From NCBI RefSeq assembly GCF_000328765.2, contig NC_019954.2:1120501-1184500 (forward strand): DNA of 64,000 nucleotides, written 5' to 3'. This DNA comes from Tepidanaerobacter acetatoxydans Re1 (GTDB taxonomy: Bacteria; Bacillota; Thermosediminibacteria; Thermosediminibacterales; Tepidanaerobacteraceae). Every line of letters starts with the position of its first letter. The first letter of the stretch is position 1. Positions 1-10,193 of the stretch are shown one piece after another. The notes under the pieces were generated by a model that saw only the letters and a list, made by a program, of their open reading frames with translations, was not told the origin of the DNA and did no database searches. The translations under genes were made by a program, and so were the position numbers.

Positions 1-2033
1 CACAGGTACTGCAAGGTCCTGGTGAAAACGCTGGAATAGTTGACATTGGAGATAATTTAGCAGTTGCTATGAAGGTTGAAAGCCACAATCATCCTTCAGC
101 GGTTGACCCTTATCAGGGAGCAGCTACAGGTGCAGGAGGTATGATTCGGGATATTTTTACTATGGGTGCAAGACCGATTGCTCTCTTAAATTCTCTTCGC
201 TTTGGATGTCTTTGTGATGATCGGACACAGTATTTATTTGAAGAAGCAGTTGCTGGAATTGGCGATTACGGAAATGCTATGGGTATTCCAACGGTCGGCG
301 GTGAGGTCTACTTTGACGATTCATATAAAGAGAATCCCTTGGTTAATGCCATGTGTGTTGGAATAATTAAACATGACAAGATTGTTCGTGGAAAAGCAGC
401 AGGAGTAGGCAATTCTGTAATGGTGGTTGGTGCTGCTACAGGACGTGATGGCATGCACGGAGCAAGTTTTGCCTCAGGGGAGCTCTCGGATGACAATCCG
501 GATCAGGGTTCTCCGATGCAAGTTGGTGACCCGTTTAAGGAAAAACAACTGATGGAAGCCTGTCTTGAACTGCTACAAAATGATTGGGTAGTCGGCGTTC
601 AGGATATGGGAGCCGCAGGAGTAGTTTCATCTACATGCGAAACTGCTGCCCGAGCCGGAAGCGGAATAGAACTTGATGTTGCTTTGGTCACTCAAAGAGA
701 TAAGGACATGAAACCCCATGAAATTATGATATCTGAATCTCAGGAACGAATGTTGGTAATTGTGGAGAAAGGCCATGAGGATGATGTAAAGAAAATCTTT
801 AAAAAATGGGATTTAGATGCTGTAAAATTTGGAACGGTTACCGATGATGGAATGCTGAGAATATTAGAAAACGGGAAGGTTGTAGGTGAAGTCCCGGCCG
901 CATCACTGGCTGAAGGTGTACCTATTGTCAAACGAGAAAGTAAAAGACCGATATATATGGATAAACTTCAAATTGATTTTTTGAAAATCCCGGTAACTGA
1001 TGATTTAAATGAAGTATTGTTTAAACTGCTTGATTCACCTAATATTGCCAGTAAAGCTATAGTATACCGCCAATTTGACCAGACTATAGGTACAAATACC
1101 GTAGTTGCACCAGGGTCAGATGCTGCAGTTATTAGAATAAAAGGGACAAAAAAGGGAATCGCAGTTTCTGTTGACGGTAACGGTTATTATTGCTACCTTG
1201 ACCCATATGAGGGAGGTAAACAGATAGTAGCAGAAGCTGCCAGAAATCTGGTGGCAAGTGGCGCAAAACCTTTAGCACTTACTGATGGTCTCAACTTTGG
1301 CAATCCTGAAAAACCAGAGGTTTATTACCAATTTGAAAAATGTGTCGATGGCATATCAGAAGTTTCCAAGAAGTTGAATATTCCAGTTATAAGCGGTAAT
1401 GTCAGCTTTTATAATGAAGGAAAGTTCAGTGCCGTATATCCCACACCAATAGTAGGAATGGTTGGAGTTTTAGATGATGTAAATAAACATTGCACGATGA
1501 ATTTTAAGAAACAGGGTGATTTGGTAGTCCTTCTTGGTGAGAATACTGATGAATTAGGAGGATCTACTTATTTGCAGGAAGTATTAAACATTACTGCAGG
1601 TCCTGCACCCAGGCTTGATATTGAATTAGAAAAGAAAGTGCAAACCTGTTGTTTAAAAGCCATTGAATTAGGGCTTGTCAATTCTGCCCATGATGTTGTT
1701 CAAGGCGGTTTGGCTGTTGCATTGGCCGAATGCTGCATAGCAGGGAATCTCGGCTTTTCCGGAGAGATTGAAACCGATTTAAGACCGGATACGCTGCTTT
1801 TTGGAGAAGGCCAATCTAGAATAATATTAAGTTTACCAGAAGAAAATCTTTCTGTCTTAAATAAGCTTGCTAAAGAAATCGGTGTCAAAACAAGTGTGCT
1901 GGGATTTGTAAAATCCGGTGGTTTAAACATACAAGTGAAACAAAAAGAGCAAGTTGTTGGCAAAATAGAAGTATCAACAGAGAGAATAGCTGAAATATGG
2001 AATAATGCTATTAAACGGAGAATAGAAAAATGA
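1..2033 (+). CDS. purL: Phosphoribosylformylglycinamidine synthase subunit PurL (5' end outside window)
   Basis: Purine synthesis, fourth step: ATP-dependent amination of FGAR to FGAM with ammonia delivered by PurQ/PurS. The reading frame is open from the first bases of the window, and the Met codon at 69 is internal: the conserved [11 protein letters not shown] block follows it and family sequence precedes it. About 676 residues are visible, against roughly 730-740 for the small-type (Bacillus) PurL, so some 60 N-terminal residues lie upstream. Two AIRS-like halves are visible, with a glycine-rich DPYEGG block in the second. The stop overlaps the purF start by 4 bases (ATGA), which suggests translational coupling. 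First gene seen of the pur operon. Confidence 0.95.
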   Translation, partial: QVLQGPGENAGIVDIGDNLAVAMKVESHNHPSAVDPYQGAATGAGGMIRDIFTMGARPIALLNSLRFGCLCDDRTQYLFEEAVAGIGDYGNAMGIPTVGGEVYFDDSYKENPLVNAMCVGIIKHDKIVRGKAAGVGNSVMVVGAATGRDGMHGASFASGELSDDNPDQGSPMQVGDPFKEKQLMEACLELLQNDWVVGVQDMGAAGVVSSTCETAARAGSGIELDVALVTQRDKDMKPHEIMISESQERMLVIVEKGHEDDVKKIFKKWDLDAVKFGTVTDDGMLRILENGKVVGEVPAASLAEGVPIVKRESKRPIYMDKLQIDFLKIPVTDDLNEVLFKLLDSPNIASKAIVYRQFDQTIGTNTVVAPGSDAAVIRIKGTKKGIAVSVDGNGYYCYLDPYEGGKQIVAEAARNLVASGAKPLALTDGLNFGNPEKPEVYYQFEKCVDGISEVSKKLNIPVISGNVSFYNEGKFSAVYPTPIVGMVGVLDDVNKHCTMNFKKQGDLVVLLGENTDELGGSTYLQEVLNITAGPAPRLDIELEKKVQTCCLKAIELGLVNSAHDVVQGGLAVALAECCIAGNLGFSGEIETDLRPDTLLFGEGQSRIILSLPEENLSVLNKLAKEIGVKTSVLGFVKSGGLNIQVKQKEQVVGKIEVSTERIAEIWNNAIKRRIEK

Positions 2034-3436
2034 GCGATAAACTAAAAGAAGCCTGCGGTGTTTTTGGTATATACAATCCACAAAAAGATGCTGCTCTCGG
2101 GCGCAATATATTTTACGGTCTTTATGCACTGCAGCATCGAGGCCAGGAAAGCGCCGGAATTGCAGTAACTTCAGGCAGCGGTATAAAATATCATAAAGCA
2201 ATGGGCTTAGTTTCTGAAGTGTTTAATGATGAGATACTGGACGAACTGTCCGGGCACATAGGTGTAGGTCATGTAAGATACTCAACCACGGAAGCCAACA
2301 CTCTTATTAATTCTCAACCGCTTGTAGTTAGGTACAAAAAAGGTTCTTTAGCTGTAGTTCATAATGGCAATCTGGTAAATTCCCAGGAACTGCGTAGAGA
2401 GCTGGAAGAACGTGGAGTGGCTTTCCAGACTGAAATAGACAGTGAAGTAGTAGCTTTTTTAATTGCGCAGGAACATTCTGAAGATATTATAAAGGCAGCA
2501 GAAATTTGTATGGAGAAAATAAAGGGCTCCTATGCATTGGTTATTATGACAGAAGATACCTTAATAGGCATGCGGGATCCGCATGGTATCAGACCACTGT
2601 GTCTGGGAAAGCAAAACGATTCATATATTCTTACATCAGAAAGCTGTGCATTGGATACTATTGATGCTAAATTTATCAGAGATGTAGAGCCCGGAGAAAT
2701 AATTGTTATAAATAAGGATGGAGTGAAGAGTATCAAAAAGAATAAAGATAATTCAAGTTCGGCACTGTGTATTTTTGAATTTGTGTACTTTGCACGACCT
2801 GATAGTACCATTGATGGGAGCAATGTTCATATGGCTCGTTGGGAAGCGGGGAAGCTACTTGCAAAGGAGCATCCAGTGGAGGCTGATTTGGTCATAGGTG
2901 TACCGGATTCAGGAACGGTATCTGCCATGGGCTATGCCGAAGCCGCCGGGATTCCATTTGGCATCGGGCTTATTAAAAATCGCTATGTTGGTAGGACTTT
3001 TATTAAAGCTACCCAAAGCTCAAGGGAGATTGGAGTTAAACTCAAGCTAAATGCTGTAAAGGAAGCCGTTCGCGGTAAACGCCTTATAATGGTCGATGAT
3101 TCTATCGTGCGTGGCACCACCAGCGGTCTCATAGTTAAGGTTTTAAAAGAAGCTGGAGCTAAAGAAGTACATGTTCGCGTAAGTTCACCGCCGGTTATGC
3201 ACTCTTGTTATTTTGGCATTGATACTTCCACTCACAAAGAACTTATAGGCGCTCAACGGAAGATAGAAGAAATCAGGCAGTATATAGGAGCCGATAGCTT
3301 GGGATATTTAAGTTTGGACGGCCTAATGAAGGCCACGGGTTTTTCGGGTGAGAGATTTTGCACGGGATGTTTTTCGGGAGCATATCCGATTGAGGTTCCT
3401 CGTGAAGGAAAACGTTATGTATTTGAAAAACGTTAA
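2030..3436 (+). CDS. purF: Amidophosphoribosyltransferase PurF
   Basis: Catalyses the committed step of purine synthesis, transferring glutamine amide nitrogen to PRPP to give phosphoribosylamine. 468 residues. The N-terminal glutamine amidotransferase domain begins after an eight-residue propeptide, with Cys9 in CGVFGIY as the predicted nucleophile exposed by processing. The PRPP-binding loop [12 protein letters not shown] lies around residue 355. Cysteines at 444 and 447 (CTGCFSG) together with upstream cysteines match the oxygen-sensitive [4Fe-4S] Bacillus-type enzyme, as expected in an anaerobe. The start overlaps the purL stop. Followed by purM after a short gap. Confidence 0.96.
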   Translation: MSDKLKEACGVFGIYNPQKDAALGRNIFYGLYALQHRGQESAGIAVTSGSGIKYHKAMGLVSEVFNDEILDELSGHIGVGHVRYSTTEANTLINSQPLVVRYKKGSLAVVHNGNLVNSQELRRELEERGVAFQTEIDSEVVAFLIAQEHSEDIIKAAEICMEKIKGSYALVIMTEDTLIGMRDPHGIRPLCLGKQNDSYILTSESCALDTIDAKFIRDVEPGEIIVINKDGVKSIKKNKDNSSSALCIFEFVYFARPDSTIDGSNVHMARWEAGKLLAKEHPVEADLVIGVPDSGTVSAMGYAEAAGIPFGIGLIKNRYVGRTFIKATQSSREIGVKLKLNAVKEAVRGKRLIMVDDSIVRGTTSGLIVKVLKEAGAKEVHVRVSSPPVMHSCYFGIDTSTHKELIGAQRKIEEIRQYIGADSLGYLSLDGLMKATGFSGERFCTGCFSGAYPIEVPREGKRYVFEKR

Positions 3437-3460
3437 ATCTGAAAAAGGATGTGAGTTAAA

Positions 3461-4495
3461 ATAAAAAGAGCCACTTATAAAAGTGCCGGAGTGGATGTGG
3501 ATGCGGGTAATCGAGCAGTCGAGCTCATAAAAGACCATGTGCGTTCTACCTTCAGGCCAGGTGTGTTAGGAAATTTAGGAAGTTTTGGCGGCTTTTTTCA
3601 GCTTGACGTCAAGAAATATAAAGAACCTGTGCTGGTTTCCGGCACTGATGGAGTCGGTACAAAGCTCAAGATAGCTTTTATGATGGACAAGCACGATACG
3701 ATAGGTATCGATGGTGTAGCAATGTGTGTAAATGATATATTAGTTCACGGTGCGGAACCCTTATTTTTCCTGGATTACATTGCACTTGGAAAACTTGTTC
3801 CCGAAAAGGTTGCCGATATAGTTAAAGGTGTAGCTGATGGCTGTAAGATGGCCGGATGTGCACTTCTTGGCGGTGAAACAGCGGAGATGCCAGGAATGTA
3901 TGATGAAGATGAGTATGATATTGCAGGCTTTGCTGTGGGAGTTGTGGATAAAACTAAAATCATTGATGGTTCATCTATAAAAAAAGATGATGTTGTTATT
4001 GGAATTGCATCATCAGGTCTTCACAGCAATGGTTACTCCTTAGCAAGGAAAGTATTTTTTGAGTTGGGTGGGCTTTTGCCGGAAGATTATATTGAAGATT
4101 TTGGGGAAACGTTAGGAGAGGAACTATTAAAACCTACAAAAATATATTCAAAAGCGGTTAAATCTCTTGAAAATTTCGATATCCATGGCATGGCACATAT
4201 TACCGGTGGGGGATTGATAGAAAACCTACCGCGTATATTACCGGAGGGCATGGAGTTTATAATCAATAAGGGGTCTTGGGAAATTCCGCCGGTATTTCAC
4301 TTGATTCAAAAAATAGGGCAGATTGAAGATAAAGAAATGTATAGGACTTTTAATATGGGCATAGGGTATGTACTTGTTGCACCGAAAGAAAATGCCGATG
4401 CTATTTTAAATACTGTAAGAGAACAAGGAGAAAACGCTTGGATTATTGGACAGGTATCTATGGGGAAAGGCGGGGTGGTATTTTGCCAAAGCTGA
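3461..4495 (+). CDS. purM: Phosphoribosylformylglycinamidine cyclo-ligase PurM, probable ATA start
   Basis: ATP-dependent closure of FGAM to aminoimidazole ribonucleotide. The AIRS fold is clear: [10 protein letters not shown] near residue 53, [11 protein letters not shown], and GLHSNGYSL. The first canonical start codon (GTG 3491) would remove the conserved TYKSAGVD segment at the family N-terminus. Upstream of it the frame is open only back to a TGA at 3452 and contains no ATG, GTG or TTG. ATA at 3461 lies 9 bases after a GGATG Shine-Dalgarno core (AAAGGATGTGA, one mismatch from ideal) and gives 344 residues beginning KRATYKSAG, so I call it the start. The 3' end overlaps purN by 13 bases. 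Confidence 0.93.
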   Translation: MKRATYKSAGVDVDAGNRAVELIKDHVRSTFRPGVLGNLGSFGGFFQLDVKKYKEPVLVSGTDGVGTKLKIAFMMDKHDTIGIDGVAMCVNDILVHGAEPLFFLDYIALGKLVPEKVADIVKGVADGCKMAGCALLGGETAEMPGMYDEDEYDIAGFAVGVVDKTKIIDGSSIKKDDVVIGIASSGLHSNGYSLARKVFFELGGLLPEDYIEDFGETLGEELLKPTKIYSKAVKSLENFDIHGMAHITGGGLIENLPRILPEGMEFIINKGSWEIPPVFHLIQKIGQIEDKEMYRTFNMGIGYVLVAPKENADAILNTVREQGENAWIIGQVSMGKGGVVFCQS

Positions 4496-5124
4496 GGCTT
4501 GGGATTTTGGTATCCGGCGGAGGTTCCAACCTGCAATCCATCATTGACAAAGCGGAAGCAGGCTACTTTCCGGCAGAAGTTGTTGTAGTCATTTCCAGCA
4601 AGCAAGATGTTTATGCCCTGGAAAGGGCAAAGAAACACAATATTCCTACAGCGGTAGTGCTGCCGAAGAATTATAAAACTAGGGAAGAATATGAAGATGA
4701 GCTCATAAAAATCCTTAATTCCTACAATGTGGATTTAGTCATACTTGCAGGATATATCAGAGTCCTATCTCCACATTTTGTCAGGGCTTTTCAAGGTAAA
4801 ATCATGAATATTCACCCATCTCTCATACCGGCTTTTTGCGGTGAAGGATTTTATGGCGAAAAAGTGCATAAAGCCGTGCTGGATTACGGCGTGAAGCTAA
4901 CCGGAGTAACAGTTCATTTTGTGGATGAAGGGGCTGACACAGGTCCCATAATTCTGCAAAGAGCTGTACCCGTTAAGGATGATGATACTGTTGAAACTTT
5001 GGCAGCACGGGTGTTAGAAGAGGAGCACAGAATATACCCGGAAGCAATAAAACTATTTGCCGAAGGTAGATTAGAAACTAATGGCCGTAGGGTCAAAATA
5101 ATCAGCAAGGAGGATTCGCAATGA
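4483..5124 (+). CDS. purN: Phosphoribosylglycinamide formyltransferase PurN
   Basis: Transfers a formyl group from 10-formyltetrahydrofolate to GAR. 213 residues from TTG 4483, preceded by a GGGGTGG-type ribosome site inside the purM end. The frame is open further upstream (to 4438), but that would add 15 residues not expected in the family, whose N-terminus is a short strand leading into the glycine loop VSGGGSNLQ, here residues 9-17. The catalytic block [10 protein letters not shown] near residue 110 and DEGADTGPI near 147 are intact. It overlaps purM by 13 bases and purH by 4, so it is translationally coupled. Confidence 0.94.
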   Translation: MPKLRLGILVSGGGSNLQSIIDKAEAGYFPAEVVVVISSKQDVYALERAKKHNIPTAVVLPKNYKTREEYEDELIKILNSYNVDLVILAGYIRVLSPHFVRAFQGKIMNIHPSLIPAFCGEGFYGEKVHKAVLDYGVKLTGVTVHFVDEGADTGPIILQRAVPVKDDDTVETLAARVLEEEHRIYPEAIKLFAEGRLETNGRRVKIISKEDSQ

Positions 5125-6683
5125 TTAAACGAGCTCTAATATCAGTTTCAAATAAAGAGGGCCTAGTAGAATTTGCAAGAGGCCTTCGTGAATTAGGAGT
5201 AGAGATACTCTCTACAGGAGGTACAGCTAAAGCTTTACAAGAAGCCGGTATAGAAGTTACCACTGTGTCCGATGTTACCGGATTTCCGGAAATTCTCGAT
5301 GGTAGGGTCAAAACCCTTCACCCCAAGATTCATGGCGGAATACTGGCAATTAGGAACAATGATGAACATATGCAGCAAATATCAAAGCTGGGCATAGAAC
5401 CTATTGACCTTGTAGCTATAAATCTTTATCCATTTAAACAAACCATTGAAAAGCCAGGCGTAACTTTGGAGGAGGCTATTGAAAACATAGACATCGGAGG
5501 GCCGTCAATGCTGCGTTCTGCAGCCAAAAACCATAAGGATGTGGTTGTCGTTGTGGACCCTGAGGATTATTCGCTGGTGCTGGATGAATTGAAAAAGAAA
5601 GGTAATATCGACGTCAAGCAGCGAATTAAGCTGGCTTGCAAGGTTTTTGAGCATACAGCCCATTATGATGCTTTGATTTCAGGGTATTTGGAAAAACAGA
5701 TTTTAGCTGACGAACCTGCTGATTTAGCAGTTACAGAGTTTCCAGAGAATCTTACTTTGGCGTACGAAAAAATTCAAGACCTGCGCTATGGAGAAAATCC
5801 TCACCAGAAGGCGGCTTTTTATGGCGAAATAGGAAGGCATTCTGGTACATTAGCCGGTGCTAAACAGCTTGGAGGCAAGGAATTATCATTCAACAACATA
5901 AATGATGCAGATGCTGCACTCAAGGCAGTTAGGGAGTTTGATATGCCGGCAGCGGTAGGCTTAAAGCACACAAATCCTTGCGGTGTGGCATGCAGTGATA
6001 ATATTTATGATGCTTATGTTAAGGCATATGCAGCTGATCCTGTATCAATTTTTGGCGGGATTGTGGCATTAAATAGACCTGTGGATGCCCAGACGGCTGA
6101 AGAATTGGTTAAGATATTCTTGGAAATTGTAATTGCACCGGGATATGAACCTGAAGCTCTGGAAATATTGAAGACCAAGAAAAATCTACGGATATTGGAA
6201 GTAGATTTTGATAATAAATCCGATTTCGGCTTAGATATGAAAAAAGTGTCAGGAGGTTTGCTGGTTCAAGAGCTGGATATAAAAGATTTTGACGAAAGTG
6301 ATTTAAAAGTTGTGACAAAGCGTGCCCCGTCTGATAAGGAGATGAAAGACCTGCTCTTTGGCTGGAAAGTTGTAAAGCATGTAAAATCTAATGCCATAGT
6401 TTTAGCAAAAGACCTTATTACTGTCGGTGTCGGTGCAGGGCAGGTTAACAGGATTTGGCCGACAGAGCAAAGTATTGCTCATGCAGGTGACAAGGCCAAA
6501 GGTGCAGTGTTAGCCTCAGATGCATTCTTCCCATTCTCTGATGTGGTAGAGGCAGCAGCAGATGCTGGAATAACGGCTATTATTCAGCCGGGAGGCTCAT
6601 TGCGCGATGAAGATTCTATTAAAGCAGCAGATGCCAACGACATTGCCATGGTCTTTACAGGAATGAGGCATTTCAAACATTAA
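5121..6683 (+). CDS. purH: Bifunctional AICAR transformylase/IMP cyclohydrolase PurH
   Basis: Carries out the last two steps to IMP. 520 residues. The N-terminal MGS-like cyclohydrolase domain (about 1-190) has STGGTAKAL and [11 protein letters not shown]. The C-terminal formyltransferase domain carries the catalytic KHTNPCG block near residue 281 and [10 protein letters not shown] near 475. ATG 5121 follows AAGGAGG at good spacing and overlaps the purN stop. The ORF ends in the expected family sequence (MRHFKH). An 83-base gap to purD contains a GC-rich hairpin (GGGCGG/CCGCCC) without a T-run, so transcription probably continues. Confidence 0.96.
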   Translation: MIKRALISVSNKEGLVEFARGLRELGVEILSTGGTAKALQEAGIEVTTVSDVTGFPEILDGRVKTLHPKIHGGILAIRNNDEHMQQISKLGIEPIDLVAINLYPFKQTIEKPGVTLEEAIENIDIGGPSMLRSAAKNHKDVVVVVDPEDYSLVLDELKKKGNIDVKQRIKLACKVFEHTAHYDALISGYLEKQILADEPADLAVTEFPENLTLAYEKIQDLRYGENPHQKAAFYGEIGRHSGTLAGAKQLGGKELSFNNINDADAALKAVREFDMPAAVGLKHTNPCGVACSDNIYDAYVKAYAADPVSIFGGIVALNRPVDAQTAEELVKIFLEIVIAPGYEPEALEILKTKKNLRILEVDFDNKSDFGLDMKKVSGGLLVQELDIKDFDESDLKVVTKRAPSDKEMKDLLFGWKVVKHVKSNAIVLAKDLITVGVGAGQVNRIWPTEQSIAHAGDKAKGAVLASDAFFPFSDVVEAAADAGITAIIQPGGSLRDEDSIKAADANDIAMVFTGMRHFKH

Positions 6684-6766
6684 TTCAGTAGCATATGTAT
6701 GGGCGGCCTTTGACCGCCCGCTTATACGCATATTAATAAACTGTTTAGCAAAAGGAGGTAGCGCGC

Positions 6767-8020
6767 TTGAAAGTCCTTGTAGTTGGAGGCGGGGGCCGAG
6801 AACACACTTTGGTATGGAAGCTTGCTCAAAGTCCTAGGGTTGACCGGATATACTCCGCTCCAGGTAATCCTGGCATTAAAAATCTTGCAACTTGTGTTGA
6901 TATATCGGTAAACGATATAAATAGATTGGCAGATTTTGCAAAAAAAAATAATATTGATTTGACAATAGTGGGTCCGGAAGCACCATTGGTGGCAGGTATA
7001 GTCGATGAATTTGAAAGCAGGGGACTGGGTATTTTCGGTCCCAGTAAAGCAGCAGCTCAAATAGAAGGTAGTAAAGTATTTTCAAAGGACTTAATGAAAA
7101 AGTATAAAATCCCGACAGCTGACTATCGAGTCTTTGAAAGGGCTCAGGATGCTGCGGATTATATAAATACTGCCCAAATGCCTCTAGTTGTTAAAGCCGA
7201 GGGTCTAGCGGCAGGTAAGGGAGTTATTATTGCACATGATAGGGATACTGCCAAAGAAGCAGTTAAGAGCATAATGATCGATAGAGCCTTTGGGGAATCC
7301 GGATCGCGTATAGTTATCGAAGAGTATTTAGAAGGTCCTGAAGTGACAGTGCTTGCTTTTTGCGATGGCAAAGTGGCTGTTCCAATGGTGAGCAGTCGCG
7401 ACCACAAGAGAGTTTTTGATAATAATGAAGGCCCGAATACCGGGGGTATGGGAGCAGTTTCGCCTGCCCCAGCTTATACCTTAGAATTAGCAAAAACTGT
7501 AGAACATGACATTATTCAGCGGACTGTTGATGCTATGGCTAGTGAAGGTATACCATTTAAAGGAATTTTATATACCGGGCTTATGCTTACAAAGTCTGGC
7601 CCCAAAGTCTTGGAATATAACTGCCGGTTTGGTGACCCTGAGACTCAAGTGGTAATTCCTCGACTTAAAACGGATCTGGTAGATATTGTAGAATCCGTAA
7701 TAAATGGAAATTTACTAAATACTAAAATAGAGTGGAAGCAAGAAGCTGCAGTATGCGTGGTTATAGCATCCGGTGGCTATCCGGGCTCCTATGAAACAGG
7801 TAAACCCATAAGAGGTCTAGCAGATGCTGAAAAAAACGGAAGTATAGTATTTCATGCAGGTACAGCCTTGAAGAATGGTGAAATTGTTACGGCAGGCGGG
7901 AGAGTTCTAGGAGTAACAGCTTTGGGGAAGGACGTACAAGATGCTCGTGAATTAGTTTATAAATCTGTTTCAAAGATATATTTTGACGGCATGCATTACA
8001 GAAAAGACATTGGTCTCTAA
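6767..8020 (+). CDS. purD: Phosphoribosylamine--glycine ligase PurD
   Basis: ATP-grasp ligase joining phosphoribosylamine and glycine to give GAR. 417 residues, starting at TTG 6767, eight bases after AAAGGAGG. The N-terminal GGGGREHTLVW (residues 7-17), the ATP-grasp strand VKAEGLAAGKGV near 143 and the metal/ATP site NCRFGDPETQ near 284 are all present. Last gene of the pur operon. The only purine steps not visible here (purQ/S/C/E/K/B) must lie upstream or elsewhere. A perfect palindromic terminator follows. Confidence 0.95.
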   Translation: MKVLVVGGGGREHTLVWKLAQSPRVDRIYSAPGNPGIKNLATCVDISVNDINRLADFAKKNNIDLTIVGPEAPLVAGIVDEFESRGLGIFGPSKAAAQIEGSKVFSKDLMKKYKIPTADYRVFERAQDAADYINTAQMPLVVKAEGLAAGKGVIIAHDRDTAKEAVKSIMIDRAFGESGSRIVIEEYLEGPEVTVLAFCDGKVAVPMVSSRDHKRVFDNNEGPNTGGMGAVSPAPAYTLELAKTVEHDIIQRTVDAMASEGIPFKGILYTGLMLTKSGPKVLEYNCRFGDPETQVVIPRLKTDLVDIVESVINGNLLNTKIEWKQEAAVCVVIASGGYPGSYETGKPIRGLADAEKNGSIVFHAGTALKNGEIVTAGGRVLGVTALGKDVQDARELVYKSVSKIYFDGMHYRKDIGL

Positions 8021-8087
8021 GAGTAAATAATTAACTTAATAATGATTTCTAAATTTATTTATAAATATTTACAATAAACCGTGCATG

Positions 8088-8123
8088 AAATTTAAAAGCC
8101 TCCGATCGGAGGCTTTTAAATTT
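8088..8123. terminator. Bidirectional terminator between purD and rubrerythrin
   Basis: A perfect 36-base palindrome centred between 8105 and 8106. The core GCCTCCGATCGGAGGC is flanked by A/T runs, so the transcript from either strand forms a GC stem followed by a U-rich tail. It sits between convergent genes and overlaps the rubrerythrin stop codon on the minus strand. Confidence 0.9.
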
Positions 8124-8658
8124 AATAATTAAATGAGGCAGGCTCGTAAAATGCCTTTGGATGTGCACAAGCTGGACATATTTCAGGTGGCTCGGGACCT
8201 TCATGGATATAACCGCAATTGCGGCAGCGCCATTTGATAGGTTCTGAACGCTTGAAGACAGTTCCGTCTTGTACTCGTGAAAGCAGTTTTAGATATCTTT
8301 TCTCATGTTCGGCTTCAACTTCCGCAACTTTTTCAAAATGTGCGGCTATATCGTTAAATCCTTCTTCTCTGGCTGTTTCGGCAAATTCTTTGTACATCTT
8401 TGACCATTCATAGTTTTCACCCTTTGCGGCCTCTTCAAGATTTTCTTTGGTATCTCCGATTAATCCCAGATATTTAGCCCACATTTTGGCGTGTTCCTTT
8501 TCATTGTCGGCGGTTTCCTGAAAAACACCCATTATTTGTTCATAGCCCTCTTTTTTTGCTATTGAAGCAAAAAAATTATATTTGTTGCGGGCCATGGATT
8601 CACCTGCAAAGGCTTCTAGAAGATTTTTTTCTGTCTTAGAACCTTTTAATTCCATCAT
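8122..8658 (-). CDS. Rubrerythrin
   Basis: Cytoplasmic non-haem iron peroxidase that reduces hydrogen peroxide in anaerobes with electrons from rubredoxin or NADH systems. 178 residues. The N-terminal ferritin-like four-helix domain (about 1-140) has paired Glu/His ligands ([23 protein letters not shown]). The C-terminal rubredoxin-like domain carries CRNCGY near residue 145 and [11 protein letters not shown] near 160, which would bind one iron. The start is one of two adjacent ATG codons after GGGAGG. It appears monocistronic, convergent with purD and divergent from dapB. Confidence 0.95.
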   Translation of the reverse strand: MMELKGSKTEKNLLEAFAGESMARNKYNFFASIAKKEGYEQIMGVFQETADNEKEHAKMWAKYLGLIGDTKENLEEAAKGENYEWSKMYKEFAETAREEGFNDIAAHFEKVAEVEAEHEKRYLKLLSRVQDGTVFKRSEPIKWRCRNCGYIHEGPEPPEICPACAHPKAFYEPASFNY

Positions 8659-8777
8659 TATTTGCCTCCCTTTTTGATAATAGTTATAGTTTCTATTAAT
8701 ATATTATTCGACAAAAAACCAGTAATTCCTTCTTCTAGATAATAAAAAATATGAGCATAAAATTATAAAAAATATAA

Positions 8778-8806
8778 TTGAATAACTTGAAACCAAATGA
8801 TATTAT
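8778..8806 (+). promoter_or_regulatory. Probable sigma-A promoter of dapB
   Basis: TTGAAT at 8778-8783 and TATTAT at 8801-8806 are separated by 17 bases, about 55 bases upstream of the dapB ATG. The surroundings are very AT-rich, so chance matches are possible. Confidence 0.5.
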
Positions 8807-8860
8807 TACACATAATATATATTATTAATCTATTAATATGTAAATCGGAGGTTTTTTAAC

Positions 8861-9616
8861 ATGATAAAAGTAGTTGTAAGCGGTGCTCAAGGCAAAATGG
8901 GAAAAACTGTAATTCAGTTAATAAGAAATTATAATGACATGAAAGCAATAGCCGGTTTTGATATAGCCTATAATGAAGGAGATTTAGTCATTTATGATGA
9001 CTTGTTTAAAATTCCGGAAATTCCGGATGTAATAATAGATTTCTCCAATCCTTCTGCTATAAAACAACTTACTGATTATGCTGCCGCTAAAGGTGTTGCT
9101 TTGGCAGTGGGTACCACAGGCCTTGAAGAAGAGCATATAGAATTGCTTTATAATGCTGCAAGGACTGTGCCTGTATTTGTTTCACATAATATGTGTTTAG
9201 GTATTTCTCTGCTTTTGAGCTTAGCTAAGCAGGCTGCAGAGATTTTATCGGACCATGATATTGAAATTATCGAAAAGCATCACAATCAAAAAATTGATGC
9301 ACCCAGCGGAACTGCACTTATGATTGCCAATGGCATTAAAGAAGTTCGTAAGGATGTATACTATGTATATAACAGAGCTGATATAAGAAAAAAACGCGAT
9401 AAAAATGAAATTGGTATTCATGCAATTCGGGGCGGCAATTTAGTAGGAGAACATACGGTGTTTTTTATAGGTGAAGATGAAACCGTAGAAATTTCTCATA
9501 AGCTGACATCAAGAAAAGTTTTGGCAAATGGAGCTATAAAAGTTATCAGATTTATTGCTCAACAAAAACCGGGTTACTACATCATGCAAGATTTGATAAG
9601 CAGCTTGAGTCACTAA
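8861..9616 (+). CDS. dapB: 4-hydroxy-tetrahydrodipicolinate reductase DapB
   Basis: NAD(P)H-dependent reductase of the lysine, diaminopimelate and dipicolinate pathway, needed for cell wall and spores. 251 residues. Nucleotide-binding VSGAQGKMGK lies near residue 6, VGTTGL near 84, and the catalytic/substrate block KHHNQKIDAPSGTAL near 139-153. ATG 8861 follows CGGAGG with suitable spacing. It stands alone rather than with dapA or lysC. Its stop codon overlaps by 4 bases the stop of a convergent gene, and no terminator is visible between the two. Confidence 0.95.
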   Translation: MIKVVVSGAQGKMGKTVIQLIRNYNDMKAIAGFDIAYNEGDLVIYDDLFKIPEIPDVIIDFSNPSAIKQLTDYAAAKGVALAVGTTGLEEEHIELLYNAARTVPVFVSHNMCLGISLLLSLAKQAAEILSDHDIEIIEKHHNQKIDAPSGTALMIANGIKEVRKDVYYVYNRADIRKKRDKNEIGIHAIRGGNLVGEHTVFFIGEDETVEISHKLTSRKVLANGAIKVIRFIAQQKPGYYIMQDLISSLSH

Positions 9617-9981
9617 GAAAGCTTTTGTCCGCAAAAAGGGCAATAAGCAAAATTCGGATTTATGAAACTTCCACAGTGAGGACAAATATTGTTTGGCATT
9701 TGCATTTTTTGTAACCGGTCAAAATCTACACTATCTCCATGCTGAAGTTCTCTTACATAGTCCGGATTTACAGTATATATACTGCCACAGCATCTAAGCT
9801 GAAGAAAATATTGTTTATTCCACTTGAATATCGGTATAAAAAAGAAGTGAAAATATGTAAATGACTCTCTGAGTTCTGCTCGGGTAAGCCTTCCACACTC
9901 GGGACAAATAATATTATCGAATTCTTTTACAGGACGGTCCTTTTGCTGAATTCCAAAGATGCCAAAGAAAAACATAGACAT
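9613..9981 (-). CDS. Zinc-ribbon protein of unknown function
   Basis: 122 residues with no function I recognise. It has an N-terminal CPECGR (about 25-30), an aromatic-rich middle with two short hydrophobic stretches (around FTYFHFFFIPIF), a CC pair near 64, and a C-terminal zinc ribbon CPHCGS...CPFCGQ in the last 25 residues. The composition suggests a small metal-binding protein, possibly membrane-associated. It is convergent with dapB and overlaps it by 4 bases. Similar zinc-ribbon proteins occur in many Clostridia as uncharacterised genes. Confidence 0.75.
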   Translation of the reverse strand: MSMFFFGIFGIQQKDRPVKEFDNIICPECGRLTRAELRESFTYFHFFFIPIFKWNKQYFLQLRCCGSIYTVNPDYVRELQHGDSVDFDRLQKMQMPNNICPHCGSFINPNFAYCPFCGQKLS

Positions 9982-10115
9982 TCCCCCGTAAAAACTTTTT
10001 TGATTTATTATTGTAAATTATATAATACTCAATAAGGAAAATAAAGAGCTGCTCAAAAAAAGAATCACCAGAGTTATTTTATCCACATTTAAAAGCAATA
10101 TTGGTTTTTATAAAG

Positions 10116-10158
10116 TAAAAAGTAATCCCTTGCCAAGCAGCTTAGCACAGGGATTACT
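10116..10158 (-). terminator. Rho-independent terminator of cobT
   Basis: On the minus strand the 10-base stem AGTAATCCCT / AGGGATTACT (10158-10149 with 10130-10121) encloses a second stem GCTAAG/CTTGGC and is followed by TTTTTAC. It begins 36 bases beyond the cobT stop. Confidence 0.85.
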
Positions 10159-10193
10159 TAATAATTTGGAATAATTACGGGCTGTTATTTAAT

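Noticed and set aside
6700-6720. GC-rich hairpin between purH and purD considered as a terminator
   Set aside because: No T-run follows the GGGCGG/CCGCCC stem, and purD continues the same pathway 46 bases later.
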